Notes under the pieces: model-generated | Told to the model about the DNA's origin: nothing | Databases searched by the model: none | The model's input: the letters and a program-made list of their open reading frames with translations, nothing else | Assembly (NCBI RefSeq): GCF_004297405.1 | Contig: NZ_SCVC01000042.1 | Span: 186,001 to 250,000, forward strand | Source of the DNA: Reyranella sp. | Lineage (GTDB): Bacteria; Pseudomonadota; Alphaproteobacteria; Reyranellales; Reyranellaceae | Direction: 5' to 3' | Length of the DNA: 64,000 nt | Made by a program: the position numbers and the translations under genes | In this document: positions 1 through 8,224 of the stretch, piece after piece | Layout of the letters: each line of letters opens with the position of its first letter | How positions within the stretch are numbered: position 1 is the first letter of the stretch

Positions 1-346
1 AAGGAAGATCGAGCGCCGAATAGACCGGCAGTTTTTCCGGATGGTAGGAGGCGCAGATGTTGGTGGCGTCCAGGCTGCCGATCTTCAGGAGGTCGAGCAG
101 TTCCTTCGGATTGCCGAAACTCTCATAGCCGATCTGGATCTTGAACTTGCCGCCGGTGCGTTCGTCGAGGAACTTGCGCAGCGTCTCGACATTCTGGGTG
201 GCAGCGCGCGGCTTGCCCCAGGCGCCCAGCTTCCATCTCACTTCCGGCCCATCGACGATCTTCGCCTGGGCGAACGCACTACCCGACCACGCAACTACGC
301 TGGCTACCACGACGGCAGCGATGGCCATGCCCTTGAGACGGTGCAT
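1..346 (-). CDS. TRAP transporter substrate-binding protein, DctP type (3' part missing)
   Basis: The gene runs off the left edge, so only the first 115 codons are present. The product starts with a Sec-type signal peptide (MHRLKGMAIAAVVVASVVAW, then SAFAQA). It continues with the typical start of a DctP-family periplasmic receptor: a first strand WKLGAWGKP, then an ETLRKFLDERTGGKFKIQ helix-strand unit and ELLDLLKIGSLDATNI. Such receptors deliver carboxylates and related solutes to a DctQ/DctM permease, which would lie outside the window. The start at 346 is preceded by a GGGAGG ribosome site about six bases upstream. It is transcribed away from the Bug receptor genes. The substrate cannot be told. 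Confidence 0.8.
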   Translation of the reverse strand, partial: MHRLKGMAIAAVVVASVVAWSGSAFAQAKIVDGPEVRWKLGAWGKPRAATQNVETLRKFLDERTGGKFKIQIGYESFGNPKELLDLLKIGSLDATNICASYHPEKLPVYSALDLP

Positions 347-387
347 TGATGCCTCCCGATGTTTCCTCCAAAACTTCTTCTTTGGTC

Positions 388-405
388 TGGCCGCCGTAGC
401 GGCCA
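388..405. repeat. perfect inverted repeat in divergent intergenic region
   Basis: TGGCCGC and GCGGCCA form 7-base arms around CGTA. The repeat lies between the divergent TRAP-receptor gene (start 346) and the first Bug-receptor gene (start 493). It could be an operator or a small hairpin; no regulator gene is adjacent. Confidence 0.4.
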
Positions 406-492
406 ACCTGGAAAGCCTACCTCATCGGCAGACGGGACGGTAGCGACGGCTCGACCGTGCCGTTAAGCTCCCGGCCGCATGGGTGGGACGAC

Positions 493-1476
493 ATGAACCG
501 GATCTCGCGGCGCACCGCGCTGATGGCGTTGGCGGCAGCCGGCATTGGAGCAGCGGCAGGGGGAGCGCGTGGCGCAGGCTGGCCGACGCGGCCTGTCTCG
601 TGGATTGTGCCCTTTCCGGCTGGCGGCGGTTCAGACATGTTCGCCCGTCCCATCGCCGTGCGGGTGAGTGATCGCCTCGGCCAGTCGATGGTGATCGAGA
701 ACAGGCCTGGCGCCGGTGGCACGATCGGCACGGCCGTGGCAGCGCGAGCGGCGCCAGACGGATACACGTTGCTGGTCGGCGATACCGGCCTCATCTACGC
801 GCCAGCCGTTTATCCGAAGGCCGGCTTCGACTTCACACGCGATTTCGCGCCGGTCGCTGCCTTCGGGCGGGTGCCCTATGTGCTGGTGGTCAATCCCGCG
901 CACCTCGATGTCCGCGATCTCGCAAGCTTCATCTCGGCGGCCAAGGCGAAGCCGGGCTCGATCGATATTGGTTCGGCAGGCCTAGGCACCGTCACTCACC
1001 TGGCCATCGGTCTGTTCGAGGATCGAGCCGGGATCGAACTCAACCACGTGCCCTATCGCGGCGGCGCGCCGATGCTCCAGGATCTGCTGGCCGGCCAGAT
1101 CGCAGCTGCCTTCGTGTTGCTCAGTCCGGTCGCAAGCTACGTAAACTCCGGCAAGCTGCGCGCGCTTGCGATCGCTAATCGTCGCCGCGATGCCTTGCTG
1201 CCAGGGGTGCCCACCATGCACGAGGCGGGCCTTGCCGAGTTCCGGATGACGACCTGGTTTGGTCTGTTCGCGCCACGGCGAACGCCTGACGAGATTCTCG
1301 ATCGGCTGCACGGTGCCGTGCAAGCCGCACTCGTCAGTGACGACGTCCGGCGCCTGTGGCTCAGCCAGGGCGCGCGCGTCGAACTGGAAAGCCGGGCCGC
1401 GTTCACTGATTTCATTCAGCGCGAGAGCGTGCGGTGGAACCGCATCGCCAAGGCCGCCAACATCGAGATGGAGTAG
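493..1476 (+). CDS. tripartite tricarboxylate transporter (Bug/TctC) substrate-binding protein 1
   Basis: A 327-residue periplasmic receptor of the Bug (TctC) family. The N-terminus has a twin-arginine-like signal (SRRTALMALAAAG). The family pattern follows: a WPTRPVSWIVPFPAGGGSD start, then ENRPGAGGTIGT, PDGYTLLVGD, HVPYRGGAPMLQDLLAGQI and LRALAIANRRR. Length is normal for the family. Bug receptors hand carboxylates to TctA/TctB membrane subunits or act as orphan sensors; no tctA or tctB is in the window. The ATG at 493 is chosen because it begins the signal peptide and follows GGGTGGGA; an upstream in-frame ATG at 457 lacks a signal. Three bases separate it from the next, paralogous gene. 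Confidence 0.88.
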   Translation: MNRISRRTALMALAAAGIGAAAGGARGAGWPTRPVSWIVPFPAGGGSDMFARPIAVRVSDRLGQSMVIENRPGAGGTIGTAVAARAAPDGYTLLVGDTGLIYAPAVYPKAGFDFTRDFAPVAAFGRVPYVLVVNPAHLDVRDLASFISAAKAKPGSIDIGSAGLGTVTHLAIGLFEDRAGIELNHVPYRGGAPMLQDLLAGQIAAAFVLLSPVASYVNSGKLRALAIANRRRDALLPGVPTMHEAGLAEFRMTTWFGLFAPRRTPDEILDRLHGAVQAALVSDDVRRLWLSQGARVELESRAAFTDFIQRESVRWNRIAKAANIEME

Positions 1477-1479
1477 CCG

Positions 1480-2454
1480 ATGAACGTTTCACGTCGCGTC
1501 GCGCTCGGCGGCCTCCTGGCGATGAGTACCGGCACGCCGTTGCTTGCCGCCGACTGGCGGCCGACGCGGACCATGAACTGGATCGTGCCATTCCCGCCCG
1601 GCGGCTCGAACGACACCTTTGCCCGGCCGATTGCAGCCCATGTCGGCGAGCAGTTCGGCCAGCCGGTCGTGGTCGACAATCGTAGTGGGGCCGGCGGCAC
1701 CCTGGGTGGCATGATCGTGGCCCGGTCGCGACCCGACGGCTGCACACTCCTCGTCGCCAATTCGGCACAGACTTTTGCGCCGGTGGTCTACGCCGAATCG
1801 GGCTTCGATTTGGCGCGCCTTTTTGCGCCGGTCAGCCTCCTGGCCAAAGTGCCCGTCAGCCTCGTCGTCAATCCAGCCAAGCTCGACGTAAAAGATTTCG
1901 CAGGTTTTCTCGCGGCGGCGAAGAAATCGCCCGGCGCCATCAACATCGGCTCATCGGGACTCGGCACCATGCCGCATCTCGCCATCGAACTCCTGCAGCA
2001 GCGCACGGGCATCAGCCTGACGCATGTTCCCTACCGGGGCGGCGGGCCGGCTCTGCAGGACCTGATCTCGGGGCAACTCGACGCAACGTTCCAGCCCCTC
2101 AGCACCATAGCGTCCTACGTGCAATCCGGCCGCCTGCGGGCGCTTGCCGTCGCGACGATGGCACGCGAGCCGGTGCTGCCCAACGTGCCGACCTTTGCCG
2201 AGGTAGGGGTTCCCGATTTCGATGTCAGCACTTGGTACGGCCTCTTTGCTCCCAAGGCGACGCCGATTGCCCCGCTCGATGCCCTGCACGCAGCCGTGCA
2301 GAAGGCACTGGCCGCGCCAGATGTGAAGCATATCTGGCAGGAACAAGGCGCCCGCATCGTTCTCGAAAGCCGCCAGGCATTCGGTGACTTTGTCACTCAC
2401 GAGATCGAGCGTTGGAGTGCGATCGCGCGGAAAACCGGCCTGCCGATGGAGTAG
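1480..2454 (+). CDS. tripartite tricarboxylate transporter (Bug/TctC) substrate-binding protein 2
   Basis: A 324-residue Bug receptor and tandem paralogue of the preceding gene. It shares the same blocks: NWIVPFPPGGSNDTFARP, VDNRSGAGGTLGG, THVPYRGGGPALQDLISGQ and a VLPNVPTFAEVG segment. It has its own twin-arginine-like leader (MNVSRRVALGGLLAM). The three-base spacing after the upstream stop indicates one transcript. Two adjacent diverged copies suggest duplication followed by substrate divergence. No cognate permease genes are present, so its transport partner is unknown. Confidence 0.88.
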   Translation: MNVSRRVALGGLLAMSTGTPLLAADWRPTRTMNWIVPFPPGGSNDTFARPIAAHVGEQFGQPVVVDNRSGAGGTLGGMIVARSRPDGCTLLVANSAQTFAPVVYAESGFDLARLFAPVSLLAKVPVSLVVNPAKLDVKDFAGFLAAAKKSPGAINIGSSGLGTMPHLAIELLQQRTGISLTHVPYRGGGPALQDLISGQLDATFQPLSTIASYVQSGRLRALAVATMAREPVLPNVPTFAEVGVPDFDVSTWYGLFAPKATPIAPLDALHAAVQKALAAPDVKHIWQEQGARIVLESRQAFGDFVTHEIERWSAIARKTGLPME

Positions 2455-2458
2455 GCGC

Positions 2459-3205
2459 TTACGTTTCGCCGCCGCCGTTCACCTGGATCATCTGGCCGTT
2501 GATGTAGGCGCCGCCGTCGGCCACCAGCAGCCCGACCACCGAGGCGATCTCCGCCGGCGTACCCATGCGGCCGAGCGGCACCTTGGCCATCGTCTCCTGG
2601 CGATGATGCATCGATGCCGCGTCACTCTCGACATCGGCGGCGATGGGTCCCGGCGAGATGGCGTTGGTGGTGATGCCCTTGGGGCCAAACTCCTTGGCCA
2701 GTGCCTTCGTAAGACCCCAGGCACCGTGCTTGGCCACGGAGACCGGTGCGCGGCCGGCATAGCCATGGATGGCGTTCATGCCGGTGAAATTGACGATGCG
2801 GCCCCAGTTCTTCGCCATCATGCCGGGCAGGCAGGCCTGTGCCAGCCATACCGCGGCATCGAGATCGACCGACAGGACGCGCCGCCAGTCGGCCTCCTGC
2901 ATTTCGAGGAAGGGCTTGGCCGGTCGCAGGGCCGCATTGTTCACCAGCACGTCGACCGCGCCGAAGCGCTTGATAGCTTCGTCAGCGATGCGCCTGCATT
3001 CCTTTGGGTCGCCGATATCGGCCATCGCGACCACGGCATCGACGCCGGCGCGGGCCGCTTCCTTGGCGACGGCCTCGCAGGCTGCGCGGTCCTTCGAGCC
3101 GTTGATCACGACGTTGAAGCCCGCACCAGCCAGCTCCAGTACACAGGCACGGCCGATATTGCGGCCGGCGCCGGTTACCAAGGCAGTTCTCCGCACCGCA
3201 GTCAT
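2459..3205 (-). CDS. SDR-fold oxidoreductase homologue with altered catalytic residues
   Basis: A 248-residue classical short-chain dehydrogenase/reductase by fold. It has the cofactor motif TGAGRNIG (about residues 11-18), the structural NNAA motif (89-92), and a C-terminal NAISPGPI segment. The catalytic positions are unusual. The usual YxxxK reads VSVAK (155-159), so Tyr is replaced by Val. The Ser 13 residues earlier aligns with Gly142. The catalytic Asn position reads SVDLD, so it is Asp. Only the Lys of the Asn-Ser-Tyr-Lys set remains. It probably still binds NAD(P), but normal ketone/alcohol chemistry is doubtful. It ends five bases from the convergent Bug gene and is divergent from the hydrolase at 3245. 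Confidence 0.85.
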   Translation of the reverse strand: MTAVRRTALVTGAGRNIGRACVLELAGAGFNVVINGSKDRAACEAVAKEAARAGVDAVVAMADIGDPKECRRIADEAIKRFGAVDVLVNNAALRPAKPFLEMQEADWRRVLSVDLDAAVWLAQACLPGMMAKNWGRIVNFTGMNAIHGYAGRAPVSVAKHGAWGLTKALAKEFGPKGITTNAISPGPIAADVESDAASMHHRQETMAKVPLGRMGTPAEIASVVGLLVADGGAYINGQMIQVNGGGET

Positions 3206-3244
3206 CTTCTATGCTCTCGCTTTGTTTATCTTCGAGGGCGTTAC

Positions 3245-4030
3245 GTGGAGCAAAGAACGATCCCGCTCGGCGAACGCCCGGCGCGACTGTGGACTGGCGG
3301 AAAAGGTGACGCAATCGTGCTGCTGCATGGTGGCTGGGCCGGTGCCGAGGCCTATTGGTCGACCATCACCGATGATCTCGAAAAATCGCATCTCGTCGTC
3401 GCTCCGGAGCTCCCGGGTATCGGCACGGTCGACGAGCCTCCGTTGCCAACGTTCAGCGCCTACGCGGCCTGGCTGGCGGCGCTCCTCGATGCGCTCGGGA
3501 TCGAGCGCGCCGTCATTGTCGGCAACTCCCTCGGCGCATCTGTCGCCTGGCGCTTCGCTGGTGACTATCCCGAGCGTTGCCGATCGCTGGTGATGGTGAA
3601 CGGCTATCCGCCGCCGGCCTATCCGTCGGGGGTGCGCTGGCTGGCCGCCAAGACACCCCTGCGCGCCATGGCGCGAGGCAACGTGGCGCAGTTCTACGGC
3701 CATGAAGTGCTGGGCCTCGCCTTCCACGATCGCGCCAAGGTGCCGGCCGGCATTGCACAGTCGCTCGAGCGCTTCTCGCGGGCCGACATCGATCGTGTGC
3801 TCGACATCATGCTGTCGGGCGAACCGCCAAGCCCCCCACCCAAGTCGAAGACCTTGCTGATCTGGGGGGAGGCCGACCGTTCGCCCGTGTTCGACAAGCA
3901 GGGCGCCCGGAAAATGCGGCAGTCACTCGATGAGTCGAAGTTGGTGACAATTCCCGAGGCCGGACACCTGCCGCAGGTCGAGCGGCCGGCGGAGTTCCGC
4001 CGGGCTCTGCGCGATTTCCTGAAGGCCTAG
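3245..4030 (+). CDS. alpha/beta-fold hydrolase
   Basis: A 261-residue cytoplasmic alpha/beta hydrolase. It shows the oxyanion motif LLHGGWAGAEAYW, the nucleophile elbow GNSLGAS, the acid region IWGEADRSPVF and the catalytic-His region PEAGHLPQVERP. All elements of a Ser-Asp-His triad are therefore present. The GTG at 3245 is chosen because it follows GAGGGC at good spacing; the open frame upstream of it is antisense to the SDR gene. Substrate is unknown (ester or C-C hydrolase). Its stop codon interlocks with that of the convergent CoA-transferase gene in a shared CTAG. Confidence 0.85.
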   Translation: MEQRTIPLGERPARLWTGGKGDAIVLLHGGWAGAEAYWSTITDDLEKSHLVVAPELPGIGTVDEPPLPTFSAYAAWLAALLDALGIERAVIVGNSLGASVAWRFAGDYPERCRSLVMVNGYPPPAYPSGVRWLAAKTPLRAMARGNVAQFYGHEVLGLAFHDRAKVPAGIAQSLERFSRADIDRVLDIMLSGEPPSPPPKSKTLLIWGEADRSPVFDKQGARKMRQSLDESKLVTIPEAGHLPQVERPAEFRRALRDFLKA

Positions 4031-5208
4031 ATCACGCCGCCGGACTTGAGGGCGGCAATCTTTGCCGGGTCGTAGCCCAGGTCCGACAACACCTCGTCGG
4101 TGTGCTGGCCAAGGTCGGGTGTCGGCTTGAGAGCTGCAGGCTGCGGAAAATCCGAGAGGTTGATCGGCTGGCCGACGACCTTGATGTCGCCAAGCTTGGG
4201 ATGGTTCACCGGCCGGGCAATGCCGAGATGCTGGACTTGCGGCTCGGCGAAAGTCTTGTCGATCGTGTTGATCGGCCCGCAGGGCACGCCCGCCTTGTTC
4301 AGTGCCTCGATCCAGTGAGCCGAGGTGTTGGTCCGGGTCACTTCGCCAATGCGTTCGTTCAGGGCCTTGCGGTTCTGTGAGCGCAGCGTCGGGGTGGCAT
4401 GCTCGGGATGGTCGATCAGCGTAGCGGCGCCCAGCGCCTCGGCGGCACGCTTCCACATCTTGTCGCCGGCCGCGGCGATGTTGATGTAGCCGTCCTGGGT
4501 GGGGAACACGCCGGTCGGAATCGATGTCGGATGGTCGTTGCCTGCCTGCTTGGCCACCTCGCCCTTCATCAGCCAGCGCGATGCCTGGAAGTCGAGCATG
4601 AAGATCTGCGCTTCGATCAGCGAGGTATGGACCCACTGGCCCTTGCCGGTGCGCTCGCGATTGTAGAGCGCCAGCATGATGGCCTGCGCCAGTAGCAGGC
4701 CGGAGGTGAGATCGGCGATGGGAATGCCGACCCGCATCGGTCCACGGCCCGGTTCGCCGGTGATCGACATCAGGCCGCCCATCCCCTGGGCGATCTGATC
4801 GACGCCGGGACGCGCCGCATCGGGGCCGCTCTGGCCAAAGCCCGCGATGGAGCCATAGACGATGCGCGGGTTGACCTTCGCCACCGTGTCGTAGTCGACC
4901 TTCAGGCGATGCTTCACGTCGGAGCGGTAGTTCTCGACGATGACATCGGCCTTAGCCGCGAGCTTCATGAAGATCGCGTGGCCCTCGGCGCTCTTGAGGT
5001 TGAGCGTCATCGACTTCTTGTTGCGGTGCAGGTTCTGGAAATCGAAGCCGTGCCGCGCTCCGCCCATAGAGTCGTTCTTTTCATCGGAGGGCGGCTCGAT
5101 CTTGATCACATGTGCGCCCCAGTCGGCGAGCTGGCGCACGGCCGTGGGGCCCGCGCGATGCGCGGTCAGGTCGAGGACCGAGAGATGGGAAAGCGGCAGG
5201 GCGGTCAT
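4027..5208 (-). CDS. CaiB/BaiF family (type III) CoA-transferase
   Basis: A 393-residue family III CoA-transferase, normal in length. Visible features are the N-terminal LSVLDLTAHRAGPTAVRQLADWGA segment, IKIEPP, the block around PGVDQIAQGMGGLMSITG, and the catalytic-Asp region GIPIADLTSGLL. The C-terminus has GVPCGPINTIDKTFAEPQV. The family moves CoA between carboxylic acids, for example succinate, formate or carnitine donors and acceptors. It lies three bases downstream of a crotonase-family gene on the same strand, so the pair probably forms a small acyl-CoA catabolic operon. The acid substrate cannot be read from sequence. Confidence 0.9.
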   Translation of the reverse strand: MTALPLSHLSVLDLTAHRAGPTAVRQLADWGAHVIKIEPPSDEKNDSMGGARHGFDFQNLHRNKKSMTLNLKSAEGHAIFMKLAAKADVIVENYRSDVKHRLKVDYDTVAKVNPRIVYGSIAGFGQSGPDAARPGVDQIAQGMGGLMSITGEPGRGPMRVGIPIADLTSGLLLAQAIMLALYNRERTGKGQWVHTSLIEAQIFMLDFQASRWLMKGEVAKQAGNDHPTSIPTGVFPTQDGYINIAAAGDKMWKRAAEALGAATLIDHPEHATPTLRSQNRKALNERIGEVTRTNTSAHWIEALNKAGVPCGPINTIDKTFAEPQVQHLGIARPVNHPKLGDIKVVGQPINLSDFPQPAALKPTPDLGQHTDEVLSDLGYDPAKIAALKSGGVI

Positions 5209-5211
5209 GGC

Positions 5212-6000
5212 CTACTTCCCCTTGAAGACCGGCTTGCGCTTCTCCATGAACGCGCGACGGCCTTCCCTGAAGTCTTCGCTGTCGAAACAAGCCTCGACCA
5301 TCTTGTCGAGCTTCTTGTGATCCTGCTTGGACTCGGGCTTGGCGATCTCACGTGCCGAGGCCTTGGCGAGCGCGATGGTGAGGGGTGCATTCTGGGCGAT
5401 GGCGCCGGTGATGCCATCGACCATGGCGTCGAGTTCGGCATCGGAAGCGACGCCGTGAACCAGGCCCATATTGTAGGCTTCCTGTGAGGAATACTGCTTG
5501 GCCGTGAACAGGAACTCCATGGCGCGCGGCAGGCCGACGATGCGGGAGAGGCGTTCAATCCGGAGGAAGCCGTAGCCAAGACCGAGTTTGGCAGCCGGTA
5601 CGCCGAAGCGGGCGCCCTCGTTGCAGTAGCGCAGGTCGCAGCAGGCGGCGAGGTTCATGCCGCCGCCGATGCAGTAGCCGGTGATCTTGGCAATGGTCGG
5701 CTTGGGAAAGTCGTAGAGCGCCTCGTAGCCTTCCTTGGAGATCGCGTCGTATCGCACCTGCGCTTCGGCGTTGGCGCGCTCGCTTTCGAACTTGGAGATG
5801 TCGGCGCCCGAGACGAAGGCCTTGCCGCCGGCGCCGCTCACCACGACGCAGCGGATCTCCGGATCCTGGGCGAAGCCCTTCAGGATGCTGACGAAGCCGT
5901 CCCACATGTCGAGCGACACGGCGTTGAGCTTGGCCGGATTGTTGAAAACCAGATGGCCGACCTGGCCCTCGCGTCGCCCGATGATCTTCTGTTCCTGCAT
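5212..6000 (-). CDS. enoyl-CoA hydratase/isomerase (crotonase) family protein
   Basis: A 262-residue crotonase-fold protein. The oxyanion-hole segments are present: KAFVSGADISKFES and ITGYCIGGGMNLAACCDL. Both Glu residues that activate water in true enoyl-CoA hydratases are absent. The position after GGG reads MNLA rather than LELA, and the usual PE-lGl segment reads GVPAAKLGLGYGF. Isomerase, hydrolase, decarboxylase or C-C lyase chemistry is thus more likely than hydration. The ATG at 6000 follows GAAGGGAT; the longer frame to 6063 adds an unlikely tail. It is first in the operon with the CoA-transferase. Confidence 0.87.
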   Translation of the reverse strand: MQEQKIIGRREGQVGHLVFNNPAKLNAVSLDMWDGFVSILKGFAQDPEIRCVVVSGAGGKAFVSGADISKFESERANAEAQVRYDAISKEGYEALYDFPKPTIAKITGYCIGGGMNLAACCDLRYCNEGARFGVPAAKLGLGYGFLRIERLSRIVGLPRAMEFLFTAKQYSSQEAYNMGLVHGVASDAELDAMVDGITGAIAQNAPLTIALAKASAREIAKPESKQDHKKLDKMVEACFDSEDFREGRRAFMEKRKPVFKGK

Positions 6001-6089
6001 GCCGGTATCCCTTCGGTGAGGGGCGGGAATATACAACACGATTGTCATGGAGCGCGAAGCCAAGCATCCTCGACCGGCAGGGAGGAAAC

Positions 6090-7163
6090 GTGGCCTCAGT
6101 CGAACTGAAGGGCCTTTCCAAGCACTACGGTAGCGCTGCCGCGGTAGACAATGTGTCTCTGCGTGTCGAGCACGGGCAACTCGTCTGCCTGCTGGGGCCG
6201 TCGGGCTGCGGCAAGACCACGACCTTGCGGCTGATTGCGGGTTTCATCGAGCCCTCGGCAGGCGAAATCGAGGTCGGTGGCAAGGTCCTGTCGTCACTAT
6301 CGCGCACCGTGCCGCCGGAAGGCCGCAACATGTCGATGATTTTTCAGAGCTATGCGCTCTGGCCGCATATGACCGTGGCGGAGAACGTGGCCTACGGTCT
6401 CAAGATCCGGAAGCTAGATCGCTCCACCATCGACACCAAGCTCAAGGCGATCCTCGGGATGGCGAGGCTCGAAGCGCTGGCGGACCGTTATCCCGGCGAG
6501 CTGTCGGGCGGACAGCAGCAGCGCGTGTCACTAGCCCGCGCGCTCGTGGTTGAGCCGGAAACGTTGCTGCTCGACGAGCCGCTCAGCAACCTCGACGCCA
6601 ACCTGCGCGAGGAGATGCGTTTCGAGATCCGCCGCCTGCACGACCAGTACCGCTACACCACCGTCTACGTGACGCACGACCAGGCCGAAGCCATGACGAC
6701 GGCCGATCTCATCGCTGTCATGAACAGGGGCAAGGTCGAGCAGCTCGGACCGCCGGAGGAGATCTATGCCCGGCCACGTTCGGAATTCGTGGCGCGCTTT
6801 ATCGGCGGCTCCAACATTCTGCGCGGGCAGGCATTGGATGATGTGCGTGTGTCCGTGGCAGGCAAGGCACTGCGCACGACGGGCCGCAAGCTCCAGGCCA
6901 GTCGCCCCATCTCTCTTTCGGTTCGCCAGCACGAGATCGGCATTGGCCTCGAGGCACCTCCTGTGGGGAGCGACAATCACCTTCACGGCGTCGTGACGCG
7001 GCAGGTCTTTCTCGGTTCGACGCGGGACTATACCGTCGCGCTCGATGACAAAACGGAGTTGCGCGTGACGGCGCTGCCTAGCTGCATCATCGCGCCAGGC
7101 CAAGCCGTGTGGCTCCATCTGCCGGCAGAACAATGTCGGGCCTTGGCGGAGGACGTGCCATGA
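6090..7163 (+). CDS. ABC transporter ATP-binding protein, Fe(III)/polyamine type
   Basis: A 357-residue importer ATPase. It has Walker A GPSGCGKTTT, Q-loop FQSYALWPHM, signature LSGGQQQR, Walker B LLLDEPLSNLDA and the H-loop region YVTHDQAEAM. A C-terminal TOBE-like regulatory domain follows from about residue 245. This architecture is that of FbpC/PotA-type ATPases. The GTG at 6090 is chosen because GGAGG sits five bases upstream; earlier in-frame starts lack a site. It is the first gene of a four-gene operon (ATPase, receptor, receptor, fused permease), and its stop overlaps the next start as ATGA. Confidence 0.92.
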   Translation: MASVELKGLSKHYGSAAAVDNVSLRVEHGQLVCLLGPSGCGKTTTLRLIAGFIEPSAGEIEVGGKVLSSLSRTVPPEGRNMSMIFQSYALWPHMTVAENVAYGLKIRKLDRSTIDTKLKAILGMARLEALADRYPGELSGGQQQRVSLARALVVEPETLLLDEPLSNLDANLREEMRFEIRRLHDQYRYTTVYVTHDQAEAMTTADLIAVMNRGKVEQLGPPEEIYARPRSEFVARFIGGSNILRGQALDDVRVSVAGKALRTTGRKLQASRPISLSVRQHEIGIGLEAPPVGSDNHLHGVVTRQVFLGSTRDYTVALDDKTELRVTALPSCIIAPGQAVWLHLPAEQCRALAEDVP

Positions 7164-8221
7164 CCAGGAAGCTAACGCGACGCCATGTGCTTGCTGCTTC
7201 GGTGGCGACGGGTGCGGGCGCCTTCGCTACACCGGTGCGCGGCGCGCCGCCCGAGGCGCAAAAGATCACGCCCGCCCTGATCGAGGCGGCCAAGAAGGAG
7301 GGAAAGTTCTCCTGGTACACCTCGGTCGACCTCGCCCTCAGCGAGAAGGTCGCTAATGCCTTCGAAGCGAAGTATCCGGGAGTGAAGGTCAAGGTCGAGC
7401 GCTCGGGTGCGGAGCGCAACTATCAGCGCATCGGCCAGGAATATCAGAACAAGATCTACAATTGCGACGTCGTGAACAGCTCTGACGCTGCTCATCTCAT
7501 CGTCTGGAAGCGTGCCAGCATGCTGGCACCGTTCGTTCCGGAGGAAGTCGCGCAGTACTTCCCGGCGGCGCACAGAGATCCCGATGGAATGTTCGCCTCC
7601 TGGCGCATCACGCTCTGCCCGGTTGCCTACAACACAAAGCTGGTGAAGGTGGAAGAGGCGCCAAAGTCCTATGCCGATCTGGTAGATCCGAAGTGGATGG
7701 GCAAGATCGTCAAGGCGCATCCGGGTTACAGCGGCACGATTATGACGGCGACCCAGCAGCTCAGCCGCGATCTCGGTTGGGCCTGGTTCGAGAAGCTCGC
7801 CAAACTGAAGGTGATGCAGGTTCAATCGGCAACGGAGCCACCCAAGAAGCTGGCCCAGGGCGAACGCGCGGTGATGGCTGACGGCGGCGAGTACATTGTC
7901 GAGGAGCTGAAGACGCGTGGCGAGCCGGTCGAGATCGTCTATCCGACCGAGGGCACGCCGCTGATCACCGGCCCTTCGGGGATCATGGCGCGGGCTCCCA
8001 ATCCCAATGCGTCGCGGCTGTTCCACGCATGGTCGATGACGCGGGAGGCCCAGCAGCTCAACATCGATGTCGGTGCACTCCGCTCCGCCCATGCGCTAGC
8101 CAAGGATCGTCCGGACATGAAGAAGTTCTCCGACATCAAGACCTTGCGCGAGGAGCCGGACGTGGTCGCTGACCAGGCCGATGCGCTCAAGGCGCAGTAC
8201 CTCAAGATTTTCAAGGTATAG
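7160..8221 (+). CDS. ABC transporter extracellular substrate-binding protein (FbpA-like) 1
   Basis: A 353-residue periplasmic receptor of the Fe(III)-type extracellular solute-binding family. It has a twin-arginine-like leader (TRRHVLAASVATGAG). The mature start resembles FbpA-like proteins: TPALIEAAKKEGKFSWYTSVD. Later come VVNSSDAAHLIVWKR, AHPGYSGTIMTATQQLSRD and an EPPKKLAQGERAVMADGG segment. The start overlaps the ATPase stop (ATGA), showing translational coupling. It is closely related to the next gene. Ligand could be iron or a small organic ion; the conserved Tyr pair of true iron binders was not confirmed by eye. Confidence 0.88.
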   Translation: MTRKLTRRHVLAASVATGAGAFATPVRGAPPEAQKITPALIEAAKKEGKFSWYTSVDLALSEKVANAFEAKYPGVKVKVERSGAERNYQRIGQEYQNKIYNCDVVNSSDAAHLIVWKRASMLAPFVPEEVAQYFPAAHRDPDGMFASWRITLCPVAYNTKLVKVEEAPKSYADLVDPKWMGKIVKAHPGYSGTIMTATQQLSRDLGWAWFEKLAKLKVMQVQSATEPPKKLAQGERAVMADGGEYIVEELKTRGEPVEIVYPTEGTPLITGPSGIMARAPNPNASRLFHAWSMTREAQQLNIDVGALRSAHALAKDRPDMKKFSDIKTLREEPDVVADQADALKAQYLKIFKV

Positions 8222-8224
8222 ACA

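Noticed and set aside
2384..3244. The long upstream part of the open frame that ends in the alpha/beta hydrolase
   Set aside because: It is antisense to the SDR gene. The hydrolase domain begins right after the GTG at 3245 with a ribosome site.
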